The notes beneath the pieces were generated by a model, which saw only the letters and a list, made by a program, of their open reading frames with translations, did no database searches and was not told the origin of the DNA. Shown here one piece after another: positions 8,120 to 17,570 of a stretch of 26,322 bases of DNA (its first letter is position 1; every line of letters begins with the position of its first letter). This DNA comes from a virus: the IMG/VR virus record IMGVR_UViG_3300032224_002235, positions 1-26,322 of that record. One strand, given 5' to 3'. A program made the position numbers and the translations under genes.

Positions 8120-8958
8120 AAAAATTTGTTATAAGCACTCATGGTTTTGACTTTGGGATAGGGGGGTTAAAAGTATTACATAAGTTATGTCATCTATTAA
8201 ATGAAAACGGATATGACGCTTATTTAATCCCCTATAGTTTTAATGAGCCATTCATAACCTATGAAGAATATAACACTAAACTCATAACTCAGGACATATT
8301 AGATAATTTAGAAGATGCTATAGTTGTTTACCCTGAAAGTTGGTATGGGAATTATTTAAATGCTCCTAATGTTGTGAGATGGATGATTGGTCCTCCTAGT
8401 GAAGTTCATATTAATACATGGGATGATAAAGATTTGTGGTTTTGGTATATTCCATACTATACTACCTCCAAATTTAATAAAAACCCAGAAAATCAACTTT
8501 ATATTGGAGAACAACATAGAGATATATTTTTTGATAAAGGATTAGAACGTTCACACACTTGTTGGACATTAAGAAAAGCTCAAGGTCTTATTCAAGAATC
8601 ATCTTATATTCATCCCCAAGATAGTATTTTTATCCCTTATCATAGTGCTAGAGACTTAATAGGATTATCTGATTTATTTAATAAGTCAAAATCATTTTAT
8701 TGTTATGACAATTACACTTACTTAACTATTCAAAGTCTTCTTTGCAATACGGATGCGATTGTTATTCCTTTTAATAATGATAAATTAAAATTTTTAAATG
8801 GATTTGCTTTAAGTAAATACGTCGCTTATGGTTTAGATGATTTGCCTAGAGCTCAAAGTTTAAGAAATGAATTTTGGGATGAAATAAACGAAATTGAAAA
8901 AAATACAATTATACAATTACATGAATTCACACAAAAATGTTATGATTACTTTAAATGA
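8116..8958 (+). CDS. Probable GT-B glycosyltransferase
   Basis: A 280-residue protein. The start FVISTHGFDFGIGGLKVLHKL (4-24) has the glycine-rich loop and following helix of GT-B enzymes, and NVVRWMIGPPSEV (about 84-96) matches the end of the N-terminal domain in some polysaccharide glycosyltransferases. The segment YTYLTIQSLLCNTDAIVIP resembles the donor-binding region. The E-x7-E motif is missing, so it is not a standard GT4 enzyme, and catalysis is an inference. The start overlaps the upstream stop by 4 bases (ATGA), and the following gene starts inside its 3' end, so expression is tightly coupled. Confidence 0.7.
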   Translation: MKKFVISTHGFDFGIGGLKVLHKLCHLLNENGYDAYLIPYSFNEPFITYEEYNTKLITQDILDNLEDAIVVYPESWYGNYLNAPNVVRWMIGPPSEVHINTWDDKDLWFWYIPYYTTSKFNKNPENQLYIGEQHRDIFFDKGLERSHTCWTLRKAQGLIQESSYIHPQDSIFIPYHSARDLIGLSDLFNKSKSFYCYDNYTYLTIQSLLCNTDAIVIPFNNDKLKFLNGFALSKYVAYGLDDLPRAQSLRNEFWDEINEIEKNTIIQLHEFTQKCYDYFK

Positions 8959-9949
8959 TATTAGCATATTAATTGTTACAGCTGCAAAGAGTATCTCACG
9001 ATTAAAATCAGTATACAATCATGTAAGACACCAATATCCAAATAATGAAATTGTTATTGTATATGATAATGTCAATGAAAATATTCTCAAAGTTGATGAT
9101 CCTAATTTAATACAAATTCCTACTAATACACGAGTATATGTAAGTATTGGATATAATTTAGCTATAAAAAACAGTACTAAACCAGGTTTTGTTTTTCTTC
9201 ATGATGATACTTATACTGCTCCTGATTTTTTAGAAAATTTAATCCCCCATATTCAAAAAAATACATTTGCTAATTTTATACAAATAGAACCTCCAAAATT
9301 CCACTCTGAAAGTACCCTTATAAAACCTATTCAAAATTTTGGGTTGGATGAAAATGAATTTGATAAAAATAAATTTGATGAATTTTCAAAAGAATACATT
9401 TCCAACCTCCCATATAATTCAGAACCTTTTCCTTTTGGTGGGTTTTTTATGGCTGGTTATAAAGAATCCTTCTTAGATGTAGGTGGTTTTGATGAAGATT
9501 TCCAACCATATTTTTTTGAAGATTCTGATTTAATGGTTAGACTTCATCTAAAAGGATATAGATTTGTTTTAGTATTAAACAGTATAGTGTATCATATAGG
9601 AAGTTTAACATCCAGAGGAACTAAAGAAAGTGATATATCACATGAAACTACTCATAGAATATTTTTAAATAAATGGAAAGTAGAATTTGAACATTTTAAA
9701 AATTATACTATGTTACATGATATTCCATATAAAAAAATTCTTACCAAAATAAATTGCATTAATTGTAATAAACAACTTGAAGATTATTTAAACATAATCA
9801 GCGAAGATAGTTTAATAGAGGTTTTAGTAGATGGTTCTAAATTAACTCAACAAGAATTTGGATACCTTCAATCTCTATCGTATATTCTCCAAAATATTGA
9901 TGGTCCTGGGACTTATCAAATCGGTTCATTAGAAATAAAATATAAATAA
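8942..9949 (+). CDS. GT2 glycosyltransferase with extra C-terminal domain
   Basis: A protein of 335 residues when started at ATG 8942. The longer frame from 8894 would overlap the upstream gene by 65 bases and lacks a conserved N-terminus, so I chose 8942, where ISILIVTAAKS begins the GT-A domain. HDDTY (His87-Asp88-Asp89) is the DxD-like metal site. GGFDEDFQPYFFEDSDLMVRL forms the usual acceptor/base region, followed by VYHIGSLTSRG. The last 55 residues form a separate domain that resembles the end of the glycosyltransferase at 19344. The shared layout suggests the two are paralogs. Substrates are unknown. Confidence 0.85.
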   Translation: MITLNDISILIVTAAKSISRLKSVYNHVRHQYPNNEIVIVYDNVNENILKVDDPNLIQIPTNTRVYVSIGYNLAIKNSTKPGFVFLHDDTYTAPDFLENLIPHIQKNTFANFIQIEPPKFHSESTLIKPIQNFGLDENEFDKNKFDEFSKEYISNLPYNSEPFPFGGFFMAGYKESFLDVGGFDEDFQPYFFEDSDLMVRLHLKGYRFVLVLNSIVYHIGSLTSRGTKESDISHETTHRIFLNKWKVEFEHFKNYTMLHDIPYKKILTKINCINCNKQLEDYLNIISEDSLIEVLVDGSKLTQQEFGYLQSLSYILQNIDGPGTYQIGSLEIKYK

Positions 9950-9950
9950 A

Positions 9951-11168
9951 ATGCTAGTTAATTTAGGAAAACACCACGTATCAGATTTTATTAAATCTGA
10001 AGAAGATTACAAAGGAAGAAATTTATACAGTTTAGATTTAGTACTTGATACTGAAATAGGAGCTGCAAGACTTACAGAAATGGCCCCACCACAGACTATG
10101 TGGGGTAAATATTGGTACCGTTCAGGTATTAATGCTACTATGAAAAGAGAGTTAGGTGATATAGTTAAAGAAATTACCTCTCGAATAAAAACAAAAGAAG
10201 GAGATATTTGGTTAGATATTGCTTGTAATGATGGTACATTATTATCACAAGTACCGGATCAATATATAAAATTAGGTATTGATCCATGTGACGATAGTTA
10301 CTATGTAGAATCTTCTAAACACGCTACCATTGTTCAAGATTATTTCTCTTATGATGCGTATCAACGAACTGGTCATAGTGATAAAAAAGCAAAGGTCATT
10401 ACTACTATTGCTATGTTTTATGATCTTTTAAACCCACATCCTTTCATTTCAGACATTACTAAAGTATTAGATGACAATGGTATTTGGGTAGTTCAAATGT
10501 CATACACCCCACTAATGCTTCAACAGTTAGCATTTGATAATATTTGCCATGAACATGTTTATTATTATTCATTAAATTCAATCCAAAAATTATTTACACA
10601 GCATGGATTAAAAATAGTTGATTGTAGTTTAAATGATGTTAATGGTGGAAGTTTTAGAGTATATGTTCAAAAAGAAACAGCAGATATATCTTCTTTTGGT
10701 ACAAGTCCACTACGTGATGTATGTAATTTTAGAGTTCAATCAATTTTAAATTATGAAATAAGCCACTTTGATATTGGAAAACCTGAAGTATGGGAGGAAT
10801 TTATGAATAATATTGAATCTTTAAAAACTCAAACAGTTGAATTTATTAAAAAAGCTAAATCAGAAGGTAAAACAGTTTGTGGTTATGGAGCATCAACTAA
10901 AGGGAATACTTTATTACAATGGTTTGGTCTAGATAATACATTAATTGATGCTATCGCAGAACGTTCTCCATATAAATTTGGCTTAAAAACTATAGGTACT
11001 AATATCCCAATATTATCAGAAGAAGAAGTTCGTGCTATGAACCCAGATTATATGTTAGTTCTTCCTTGGCATTTTATTTCCGAATTTGTTATTAGAGAAA
11101 ATGAATACTTAATGAATGGTGGTAAATTTATAGTACCTTGTCCTAAATTTGAAATTATAGAAAAATAA
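9951..11168 (+). CDS. Nucleotide-sugar C-methyltransferase
   Basis: A 405-residue SAM-dependent methyltransferase of the TylC3/NovU/TcaB9 type, which methylates a carbon (often C-3) of NDP-4-keto-6-deoxy sugars. Layout: an N-terminal domain (1-60) matching Methyltransf_13 with YWYRSG; the SAM motif IWLDIACNDGTLL (86-98); the active-site block HEHVYYYSL, in which TcaB9-type enzymes place their catalytic His; and a C-terminal domain with GYGASTKGNTLLQW and a final CPKFEII. Family members usually bind zinc through four N-terminal cysteines, but none is visible here before residue 92. The gene follows after one base and precedes GMD. The likely substrate is a 4-keto sugar made by the neighbouring dehydratases. 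Confidence 0.85.
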   Translation: MLVNLGKHHVSDFIKSEEDYKGRNLYSLDLVLDTEIGAARLTEMAPPQTMWGKYWYRSGINATMKRELGDIVKEITSRIKTKEGDIWLDIACNDGTLLSQVPDQYIKLGIDPCDDSYYVESSKHATIVQDYFSYDAYQRTGHSDKKAKVITTIAMFYDLLNPHPFISDITKVLDDNGIWVVQMSYTPLMLQQLAFDNICHEHVYYYSLNSIQKLFTQHGLKIVDCSLNDVNGGSFRVYVQKETADISSFGTSPLRDVCNFRVQSILNYEISHFDIGKPEVWEEFMNNIESLKTQTVEFIKKAKSEGKTVCGYGASTKGNTLLQWFGLDNTLIDAIAERSPYKFGLKTIGTNIPILSEEEVRAMNPDYMLVLPWHFISEFVIRENEYLMNGGKFIVPCPKFEIIEK

Positions 11169-11178
11169 AATAAACAAA

Positions 11179-12153
11179 ATGAAAAAAAGAGCATTAATTA
11201 CCGGAGTAGGTGGTATGGATGGCAGCCATTTAGCAGAGTTTTTATTAAGTAAGGGTTATGATGTATTTGGAATTGAAAGAAGAAAAGCAATAGAAGATAG
11301 AACTAATACAGCCGGTATTATGGATAATATTCATTTTTTGAAAGGAGATTTAGCTGATCAAAATTCATTAGTACGATGTTTAAAAGAGGCACAACCCCAT
11401 GAGGTGTATAATCTAGCAGCTCAATCCTTTGTTGAGGATAGTTGGGACACACCAGAAGTTATTGCTAATACAACAGGTATAGGGGTATTAAGAATGTTAG
11501 AAGCAATCCGCGAGTATGGTAATAAAGACATTCGCTTTTATCAAGCATCTTCTTCGGAAATGTTTGGGAGGATGGTAGAAAACCCTGCGAATGAGTATAC
11601 ACCATTCTATCCGCGCAGCCCATATGGAATAGCAAAGTTATATGGACACTGGACTTGTAAAAATTATAGAGAATCTTACGGTATGTACAACTGTAGTGGA
11701 ATTTTATTTAATCATGAGAGTGAGAGACGTGGTAAACAATTTGTTACTAGAAAAATTACTCATGGTGTAGCAAAAATTCATTTAGGATTAGCTGATGTTC
11801 TTGCTTTAGGTAATCTAGAAGCTTCAAGGGATTGGGGATATGCTCCTGATTATATAGAAGGGATGTGGATGATGCTACAGCAAGATGCTCCTGATGATTA
11901 TGTACTAGCTACTGGGGAAACTCGTACTATTAGAGAATTGTTGAATGTAGCTTTTAGTTTTGTAGGAATCGAAGACTGGTCGCAATACGTAATAAAGGAT
12001 GAAAAGTTCTTTAGACCTGCAGAAGTAGATGTGCTTAGAGGTAATGCTAGTAAAGCTGAAAATGTATTAGGTTGGAAGCCAAAAACAACATTTCAAGAAA
12101 TGATTAAAAAAATGGTTCAAAATGATATAAACTTATTACAAAACGCTGGGTAA
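11179..12153 (+). CDS. gmd: GDP-mannose 4,6-dehydratase
   Basis: A 324-residue extended SDR enzyme converting GDP-mannose to GDP-4-keto-6-deoxymannose, the first step to fucose, rhamnose, perosamine and colitose. ITGVGGMDGSHLAEFLLSKG (7-26) is the NADP-binding loop, with MDGS in place of the usual QDGS. SSSEMFG (124-130) and Tyr149-x3-Lys153 (YGIAK) form the catalytic set. NHESERRG and ITHGVAKIHLG are highly specific for GMD. The end WKPKTTFQEM is also typical. The length is slightly below the usual 340-370. Codon use seems a little richer in G and C than the neighbours, a weak hint of separate acquisition. No mannose-1-phosphate guanylyltransferase is in the window, so GDP-mannose must come from the host or from elsewhere in the genome. 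Confidence 0.93.
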   Translation: MKKRALITGVGGMDGSHLAEFLLSKGYDVFGIERRKAIEDRTNTAGIMDNIHFLKGDLADQNSLVRCLKEAQPHEVYNLAAQSFVEDSWDTPEVIANTTGIGVLRMLEAIREYGNKDIRFYQASSSEMFGRMVENPANEYTPFYPRSPYGIAKLYGHWTCKNYRESYGMYNCSGILFNHESERRGKQFVTRKITHGVAKIHLGLADVLALGNLEASRDWGYAPDYIEGMWMMLQQDAPDDYVLATGETRTIRELLNVAFSFVGIEDWSQYVIKDEKFFRPAEVDVLRGNASKAENVLGWKPKTTFQEMIKKMVQNDINLLQNAG

Positions 12154-12166
12154 TTTAAAAAATAAT

Positions 12167-12418
12167 ATGGATACAATAGGAAATTTAATCGACAAATTAA
12201 CAATTGCTAATATTCGAATTTGGATGGCAGAAGATATTAAACGTGATAAAAATGCCACAGATAAACAAATTGCAGACGCAACACGAGTAACTAATGTAGT
12301 AAATGGATTGAGAACAGACTTAATTCAAGAAATTGATGAATCACTCAATAAAATGGTAGGTACCGGTGAATTACAAAAATTATACAAACAGGGCTCAACT
12401 AAAATGTATGGGAAATAA
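12167..12418 (+). CDS. Small DUF4254-like helical protein
   Basis: An 83-residue, mostly helical protein. It starts TIGNLIDKLTIANIRIWMAEDIKRD and continues with NVVNGLRTDLIQEIDESL. This pattern (IDKL, N-x4-W-x-ED, then RxDLIxEID) resembles the short DUF4254 proteins encoded beside polysaccharide genes in Bacteroidota and in large phages. The function of that family is not known. The gene is placed between GMD and a likely glycosyltransferase, whose start overlaps its end by 11 bases. Confidence 0.7.
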   Translation: MDTIGNLIDKLTIANIRIWMAEDIKRDKNATDKQIADATRVTNVVNGLRTDLIQEIDESLNKMVGTGELQKLYKQGSTKMYGK

Positions 12419-13217
12419 TATAACAAACTTTGTTATGGGAGGTAAATTGGGGGATTTTATCCAATCCCTCTATGCCGTTAAAAATATATGCAAGCAACGT
12501 AATTCTAAAGCAAATGTTTACATGTATGATATTGGGTGGGAATTTGGAATAAAAAACACTTATACTGAATTATATCCTATTTTAATGCAACAAGAATATA
12601 TTAATTCATTTGATATTCTTGAGAATTATCATCTTGATCCAATTCAAACACCAAATCAAAACTCTCCTATTATTATATATGATGAAAAACTTGTTGGACA
12701 AGGTTATATAGATTTAGGGGAATATTTGAGATCTCCACTTTTATATAAAACATGTTGGTCTGAATTATATAGTGATATGTGTGGTTTTTCTATTGAAGGA
12801 GAATATGAATGGATTAAATATAATAACTTTGATAATAAATTAAAAGATCGTATATTAATTCAAAGAAAGGCAGCAACCAGAACTAATGAAAAGTTTCCAT
12901 ATGATCAAATTGTTGAACAATATGGAGATAGTTTATTATTTATATCTTCAAATGATAATGATTATAATGAATTTCCATTCAAATCTAAAGTTGATTACCT
13001 TAAATTAACTACTTTAGATGAATGGTTTACATCAATAAATTCTTGCCAGATGATAATAGCTAATTTATCAGCACCCTCTGCAATAGCCCATGCTTTAGAT
13101 AAATTAAGAATAATAGAACTTCCATTTACAGCTGATAGCTATCACTGTATAGGAGAAGAAAAATATTCAGATAATATATTCTATTATTTAAACGAACAAT
13201 GTAACAACTTAATATAA
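12408..13217 (+). CDS. Probable GT9-like glycosyltransferase
   Basis: A 269-residue protein starting at ATG 12408, chosen because GGKLGDFIQSLYAVKNI follows at once; the longer frame from 12366 would run inside the upstream gene. The GGxLGDxIxSL opening and the late segment ANLSAPSAIAHALDKLRIIELP (which parallels the S-GPxHIAxAL motif of heptosyltransferases) suggest a GT-B enzyme of family 9. The protein is shorter than typical GT9 enzymes and the similarity is modest. It ends the promoter unit; the intergenic region that follows holds a promoter. Confidence 0.62.
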   Translation: MGNNITNFVMGGKLGDFIQSLYAVKNICKQRNSKANVYMYDIGWEFGIKNTYTELYPILMQQEYINSFDILENYHLDPIQTPNQNSPIIIYDEKLVGQGYIDLGEYLRSPLLYKTCWSELYSDMCGFSIEGEYEWIKYNNFDNKLKDRILIQRKAATRTNEKFPYDQIVEQYGDSLLFISSNDNDYNEFPFKSKVDYLKLTTLDEWFTSINSCQMIIANLSAPSAIAHALDKLRIIELPFTADSYHCIGEEKYSDNIFYYLNEQCNNLI

Positions 13218-13226
13218 TAAAATATA

Positions 13227-13258
13227 TTTGGCTATTTATTTCTTTTTTCGTATGTTAT
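13227..13258 (+). promoter_or_regulatory. Promoter for the second half of the sugar island
   Basis: TTTGG at 13227-13231, then TTTTTTCG and TATGTTAT at 13251-13258, with the standard 20-base gap after TTTG. The -7 box differs from the window consensus (TATGTTAT against TATATTTA). It fills the 72-base gap between genes, one of the larger gaps in the island. Confidence 0.65.
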
Positions 13259-13289
13259 ATTAAAATCACATTTAAAAAACAAATAAAAT

Positions 13290-13991
13290 ATGAGTTTATT
13301 TAGAACACAAAACCCTGAACCTTTTGTTACTATGAAAGATATGGATACATATCATAGCCACGAATGGGCTGAGGGAGGTAGTTTAGAACGTATCCAAGAA
13401 GATGTTTGGATAAAAAGATATCAATATGAAGCTCAACTTATTTCAAATACAATAAATCAAAATCCTAAAATAAAAAATGTATTAGAAATAGGAAGTGGCC
13501 CGGGAGTACTTTCTCAAGAAATATTGAAAATTCATCCTGAATTGGATTATCATTTGATTGATAAACCTTTTGCTGAAAAAGCATTTAAAGATAAAAATTT
13601 TAAAGGGACATTTTTTGTTAAGGATTTAGCAGAACAATTCGATATTACTGGGTTGAGAGAAAAATATGATTTAGTAATAATGAATGATTTTTTAGAGCAT
13701 GTTACTAATCCTCATTTAATCCTTAAAACAGTTTATAATTTAACCCACACTAACTCAATATTTTTTATTAGTAATCCAAATTGGAGGATGGGTCATCCTT
13801 TTATTTATAGAGGAGCTTTTGATTTTGATAATTTTATATTTATGTTGCATTTTCACTGTTTTGATTTAGAAGGATTCTATGGATCGTTATTGAAAACTCC
13901 ATTTTTCCCTAAATTAGATAGTGAAAAAATGCTCCCAGATGAAAATTTAACTGATTGGAATCATTATTTTGTTTTTAAACATAGAGATTAA
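13290..13991 (+). CDS. Class I SAM-dependent methyltransferase
   Basis: A 233-residue enzyme of the Methyltransf_23 type. VLEIGSGPGVLSQEIL (64-79) is SAM motif I; YDLVIMNDFLEHVTNP (about 128-143) is the motif III/IV region with the EHV pattern; SIFFISNPN marks the next strand. It has a Rossmann core and no membrane segment. Its substrate is not readable: an O-methyl group on the assembled sugar is the usual role in such clusters. It is the first gene after the internal promoter and is followed by an SDR after 2 bases. Confidence 0.82.
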   Translation: MSLFRTQNPEPFVTMKDMDTYHSHEWAEGGSLERIQEDVWIKRYQYEAQLISNTINQNPKIKNVLEIGSGPGVLSQEILKIHPELDYHLIDKPFAEKAFKDKNFKGTFFVKDLAEQFDITGLREKYDLVIMNDFLEHVTNPHLILKTVYNLTHTNSIFFISNPNWRMGHPFIYRGAFDFDNFIFMLHFHCFDLEGFYGSLLKTPFFPKLDSEKMLPDENLTDWNHYFVFKHRD

Positions 13992-13993
13992 TT

Positions 13994-14962
13994 ATGATAA
14001 AAGTAGTATATATAACAGGATGTTGTGGGTTTATAGGTTCCCATGTGACAAGATTATGTCTTAAAAAAGGATGGTATGTAAAAGGGGTTGATAAAATGAC
14101 TTATGCTGCCAATAAAGATTTATTAGATGAATTTAAATCTTATCCAAATTTTTCATTTGTTCATAGTGACATCAATGATTTAAAATTCCTATATGATTGT
14201 GATTATATAATTAATACAGCAGCTGAAACCCATGTTGGTAATTCAATTGCCAGTAGTGCTGAATTTGTTAAATCAAATATTGATGGAGTTCATAACTTAC
14301 TTGAATTAATTAAAAATCATAGAGGAGAAAACAGTAAAAAACCTGTATTATTACATTTCAGTACAGATGAAGTTTATGGTGATATAGATGAAGGAGCACA
14401 CACTGAAGATCACCTATTAAAACCAAGTAACCCATATTCAGCAACTAAAGCGGCCGCTGATATGTTAGTAATGGCTTGGGGTAGAACACATAATGTACCT
14501 TATATGATTATTCGTCCAACAAATAATTACGGTATAGGTCAATATGTAGAAAAATTGATTCCAAAAGCAATTAAATGTTTAAGTTTAGGTAGAAAAATAC
14601 CTTTACATAATGATGGTATGCCTTATAGAAACTGGTTACATGCAAGTGACACAGCAGAAGCAGTAATTACATTAATAGAAAAAGGTAAAATTGGTGAAAT
14701 ATATAATGTTGCTGGAGGATTTGAACAACGTAACATAGATACAGTTAATGCTATAATAACTGAATATTTTAATGATAGACCTTCTATAGCTAGCATAATG
14801 CATAAAGATTATATAGATTTATCAGTTAATAGACCAGGACAAGATGTTCGTTATGCGCTAGATGATTCTAAAATAAGAGCTTTAGGATGGAAACCAAAAA
14901 GCTTGTTTTCTCAAGAAATCATTCGTATAATTAACCATTATAAAAACAAGTTCATATGGTAA
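13994..14962 (+). CDS. Extended SDR, RmlB-like NDP-sugar 4,6-dehydratase family
   Basis: A 322-residue NAD-dependent enzyme. TGCCGFIGSH (8-17) is the nucleotide-binding loop, with CC replacing the common GA or GG. FSTDEVYG (122-129) gives the Thr124-Asp125-Glu126 triad of dTDP-glucose 4,6-dehydratases, and Tyr148-x3-Lys152 (YSATK) completes the active site. RPTNNYG and EKLIPKAI match RmlB further. It would oxidise at C-4 and eliminate water at C-5/C-6 of an NDP-hexose. No RmlA partner is in the window, so the nucleotide carrier is uncertain. The stop overlaps the start of the ThDP enzyme by 7 bases. Confidence 0.85.
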   Translation: MIKVVYITGCCGFIGSHVTRLCLKKGWYVKGVDKMTYAANKDLLDEFKSYPNFSFVHSDINDLKFLYDCDYIINTAAETHVGNSIASSAEFVKSNIDGVHNLLELIKNHRGENSKKPVLLHFSTDEVYGDIDEGAHTEDHLLKPSNPYSATKAAADMLVMAWGRTHNVPYMIIRPTNNYGIGQYVEKLIPKAIKCLSLGRKIPLHNDGMPYRNWLHASDTAEAVITLIEKGKIGEIYNVAGGFEQRNIDTVNAIITEYFNDRPSIASIMHKDYIDLSVNRPGQDVRYALDDSKIRALGWKPKSLFSQEIIRIINHYKNKFIW

Positions 14963-16710
14963 AAATTAGTGATGTTGTAGCAGATTTCTTAATTAAAAAC
15001 AATATTAAAGTTGTATTCGGAATTATAGGATCAGCTAACTCACATATATATAATTCATTAAATAAACACCCCCATATCAAACTAATACCTGTTCATCATG
15101 AGCAAGCGGCAGTAATGGCTATGGGGGCTTATTATCGTTCAAGTGGAGAAATGTCTGTAGCATTAGTTACAGCTGGAGGTGGATCTTCAAATGCTTTTAC
15201 TGGAATACTTTCAAATTGGGCAGATTCAATCCCAGGAATAATTATCTCAGGTCAAGAACAATCATATTATATTAATGAATATTCAGATATGAGAATGTAT
15301 GGTATTCAAGGATACGATTCAGTAGATACGTTTTCAAAACATACCAAAATGTCTGTTCGAATCACTAAAGAAAATGTATATGAATCATTTAAAAAAGCAT
15401 TTGAAACAACCCAAACTGGAAGACCAGGTCCTGTATTTTTAGAAGTACCATTTGATATTCAAGGACAGATGGTTGAAGAACAAATTATAACACCATTTGA
15501 AAAAACTTCACATTCTTTATTAAATAACGAAGCTTTAAATATTATAGAACTTCTTAATCAAAGTAAAAAACCTGTTGTAATAGGTGGACATGGTGTTAAA
15601 TTATCTCAATCTGAAAAGTTGTTTAAACAATTTATTGAACAACATAATCTACCTACAATATTAACTTGGTCAGCAGTAGATTTACTTGAAGAAACAAACC
15701 CAAACAATTATGGCCGTTCAGGTGTTCAAGGGCAACGTTCATCCAATTTTATTGTTCAAAACTGTGATTTATTAATTGTAATGGGAAGTAGATTATCTCT
15801 ATTACAAACAGGATATTCTAGGAAAGATTTTGCTCCACATGCAAAAATAATCCACATTGATATAGATTCAACAGAAACAAATAAATTTGATGGATTGTCA
15901 ATTAATAAAGACATTGGAGCAATTTTATCTAGCTTAAATAATTTTAGTGATAAAATTAACATAGACATTACAGATTGGAATAAATATTGCAATAATATTA
16001 GAAATGAATATCCTCGAGTAATGCCTGAGCATTTAGCAGATCCTACAAATTCATATACATTTATAGATTGGTTTTCAAATAAAATATCTGATAATTATAC
16101 TATTGTTACAGATATGGGGACTGCATTATTGAGTGGATTTTATGGTTTTAATATTAAACCAAATCAAAAAATGTTTACTTCTCTTGGTTTAGGAGAAATG
16201 GGATACGGCTTAGCAGCAGCAGTTGGAGCGGGATTTGGACCTAACCCAGTAATGTGTTTAAATTGTGATGGGGGTATGATGATGAATCTTCAAGAACTCC
16301 AAACCATCAAAACTCATAATTTACCAGTTAAAATAGTTATTTTTAACAATGATGGTTATTTAATGATTAAACACACTCAAAACATGCTTTTTAAAGGAAC
16401 TAAAACATGTGTTGATAAAAAAACAGGTGTTGAACTCCCCGATTATAAAAAAGTAGCAGAAGCATTCGAATACGAATATTATACAATAGATCGAATTGAT
16501 GAATTTTTATCATCTCCAAATCAAGGTATTTTAGAAGTATTTATGGATCCAAACCAAGAATTTATCCCTAAAGTAAAAGGTATTCAAAATAAAGATAACA
16601 CAATTCAAGCAGGTCTTTTGGAAGAAATGTCTCCTTTATTACCTTTAGAAAATATTGAAGCAGTAATGATATCAGGAACACATGAACGTAGTAAAACAAT
16701 AACAAGATGA
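14956..16710 (+). CDS. ThDP-dependent enzyme, acetolactate synthase-like
   Basis: A 584-residue enzyme with the three-domain layout of the acetohydroxyacid synthase/pyruvate oxidase family. The PYR domain contains catalytic Glu49 in HHEQAAVMAMGAYYR. A central domain spans about 190-330. The PP domain has the ThDP/Mg motif NCDGGMMMN, ending in IVIFNNDGYLMIKHTQ. It would decarboxylate a 2-oxo acid such as pyruvate and transfer the resulting two-carbon unit. In a sugar cluster the closest known precedent is YerE, which adds an acetyl group to a 4-keto sugar in yersiniose synthesis; true acetolactate synthase is less likely because no branched-chain amino acid genes are present. It overlaps the next gene by 4 bases and forms one cassette with it. 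Confidence 0.85.
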   Translation: MVKISDVVADFLIKNNIKVVFGIIGSANSHIYNSLNKHPHIKLIPVHHEQAAVMAMGAYYRSSGEMSVALVTAGGGSSNAFTGILSNWADSIPGIIISGQEQSYYINEYSDMRMYGIQGYDSVDTFSKHTKMSVRITKENVYESFKKAFETTQTGRPGPVFLEVPFDIQGQMVEEQIITPFEKTSHSLLNNEALNIIELLNQSKKPVVIGGHGVKLSQSEKLFKQFIEQHNLPTILTWSAVDLLEETNPNNYGRSGVQGQRSSNFIVQNCDLLIVMGSRLSLLQTGYSRKDFAPHAKIIHIDIDSTETNKFDGLSINKDIGAILSSLNNFSDKINIDITDWNKYCNNIRNEYPRVMPEHLADPTNSYTFIDWFSNKISDNYTIVTDMGTALLSGFYGFNIKPNQKMFTSLGLGEMGYGLAAAVGAGFGPNPVMCLNCDGGMMMNLQELQTIKTHNLPVKIVIFNNDGYLMIKHTQNMLFKGTKTCVDKKTGVELPDYKKVAEAFEYEYYTIDRIDEFLSSPNQGILEVFMDPNQEFIPKVKGIQNKDNTIQAGLLEEMSPLLPLENIEAVMISGTHERSKTITR

Positions 16711-17570
16711 AAATAAAAGTAGCAATTTTAGGCACAGGAAATATAGGTACTGATTTAATGTTAAAATCACTTAAAACTGATTTTATAGATATAGTAGCGT
16801 TTGTAGGAAGAAGATTAGATTCTCCTACTATGCAAATAGCCCAATCTAAAAACATCCCAATCTCAGATCAAGGAATTAATTATTTTATAAATAACCCAAA
16901 ATGTTGTGATGTTGTTTATGATTGTACCAGTGCAGAAGATGCTAAAGAACATGCTAAAATATTCAAAGAACAAGGAATTAAAGTAATTGATTTAACCCCA
17001 GCTAAGGTAGGAGATATGTGTGTTCCGGATGTTAACTCAGATATTATTTTAACTGATGATAATGTGAACATGATTACTTGTGGTGGTCAAGCTTCAATGC
17101 CTATGTTACATTTGATTTCAAAACATTGTACAGGATTAGAATACATTGAAATAGTATCTCAAATTGCCTCTAAAAGTGCGGGTATGGCAACTAGAATTAA
17201 TGTTGATAATTATATTGCTACAACAAAAAAGGCTATTACTAAATTTACAGGATGTAAAAATAATAAAGTTATTTTAAATTTGAATCCTGCTGAACCTTGT
17301 GTTGATATGCAAACTACTATTTTTATCAAAACCAAAGATATTAATTTTAATCATTTAACTGAAGAAATAGCTGATAAAATTGAGGAATTAAAAACATATA
17401 TTCCTTATTATGAATTAGTTTTGCCTCCAACAATGAATGAAAATGGTATAGTAGTGTTAAGTATTAGAGTAAAAGGAACAGGTGATTATCTTCCTGAATA
17501 TGCTGGAAATTTAGATATCATAAATTGTGCCGCTATTAAAATAACAGAAAAATTAAGCAAAAACATATGA
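16707..17570 (+). CDS. Acylating acetaldehyde dehydrogenase, DmpF/MhpF family
   Basis: A 287-residue NAD-dependent enzyme that interconverts an aldehyde and its acyl-CoA. VAILGTGNIGTDLM (5-18) is the Rossmann loop; DCTSAEDAKEH (72-82) follows; Cys125 in TCGGQASMPML is the catalytic cysteine of the family; and a C-terminal dimer domain ends with EYAGNLDIINCAA. In catabolic operons this enzyme is bound to the DmpG aldolase and receives acetaldehyde through a channel. Here the aldolase gene follows with a 4-base overlap, so the complex is likely kept. The genomic setting is a sugar cluster instead of aromatic degradation. The usual length is about 300-315 residues, so it is slightly short. Confidence 0.88.
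   Translation: MKIKVAILGTGNIGTDLMLKSLKTDFIDIVAFVGRRLDSPTMQIAQSKNIPISDQGINYFINNPKCCDVVYDCTSAEDAKEHAKIFKEQGIKVIDLTPAKVGDMCVPDVNSDIILTDDNVNMITCGGQASMPMLHLISKHCTGLEYIEIVSQIASKSAGMATRINVDNYIATTKKAITKFTGCKNNKVILNLNPAEPCVDMQTTIFIKTKDINFNHLTEEIADKIEELKTYIPYYELVLPPTMNENGIVVLSIRVKGTGDYLPEYAGNLDIINCAAIKITEKLSKNI

Noticed and set aside
14956-16710. Acetolactate synthase for branched-chain amino acids
   Set aside because: No small regulatory subunit or ilv/leu genes are nearby; the flanking genes are nucleotide-sugar and DmpFG-like enzymes.
16568-16855. Reverse-strand frame across the ThDP enzyme/dehydrogenase junction
   Set aside because: It covers two coupled + strand genes with catalytic motifs and has no sign of its own expression.
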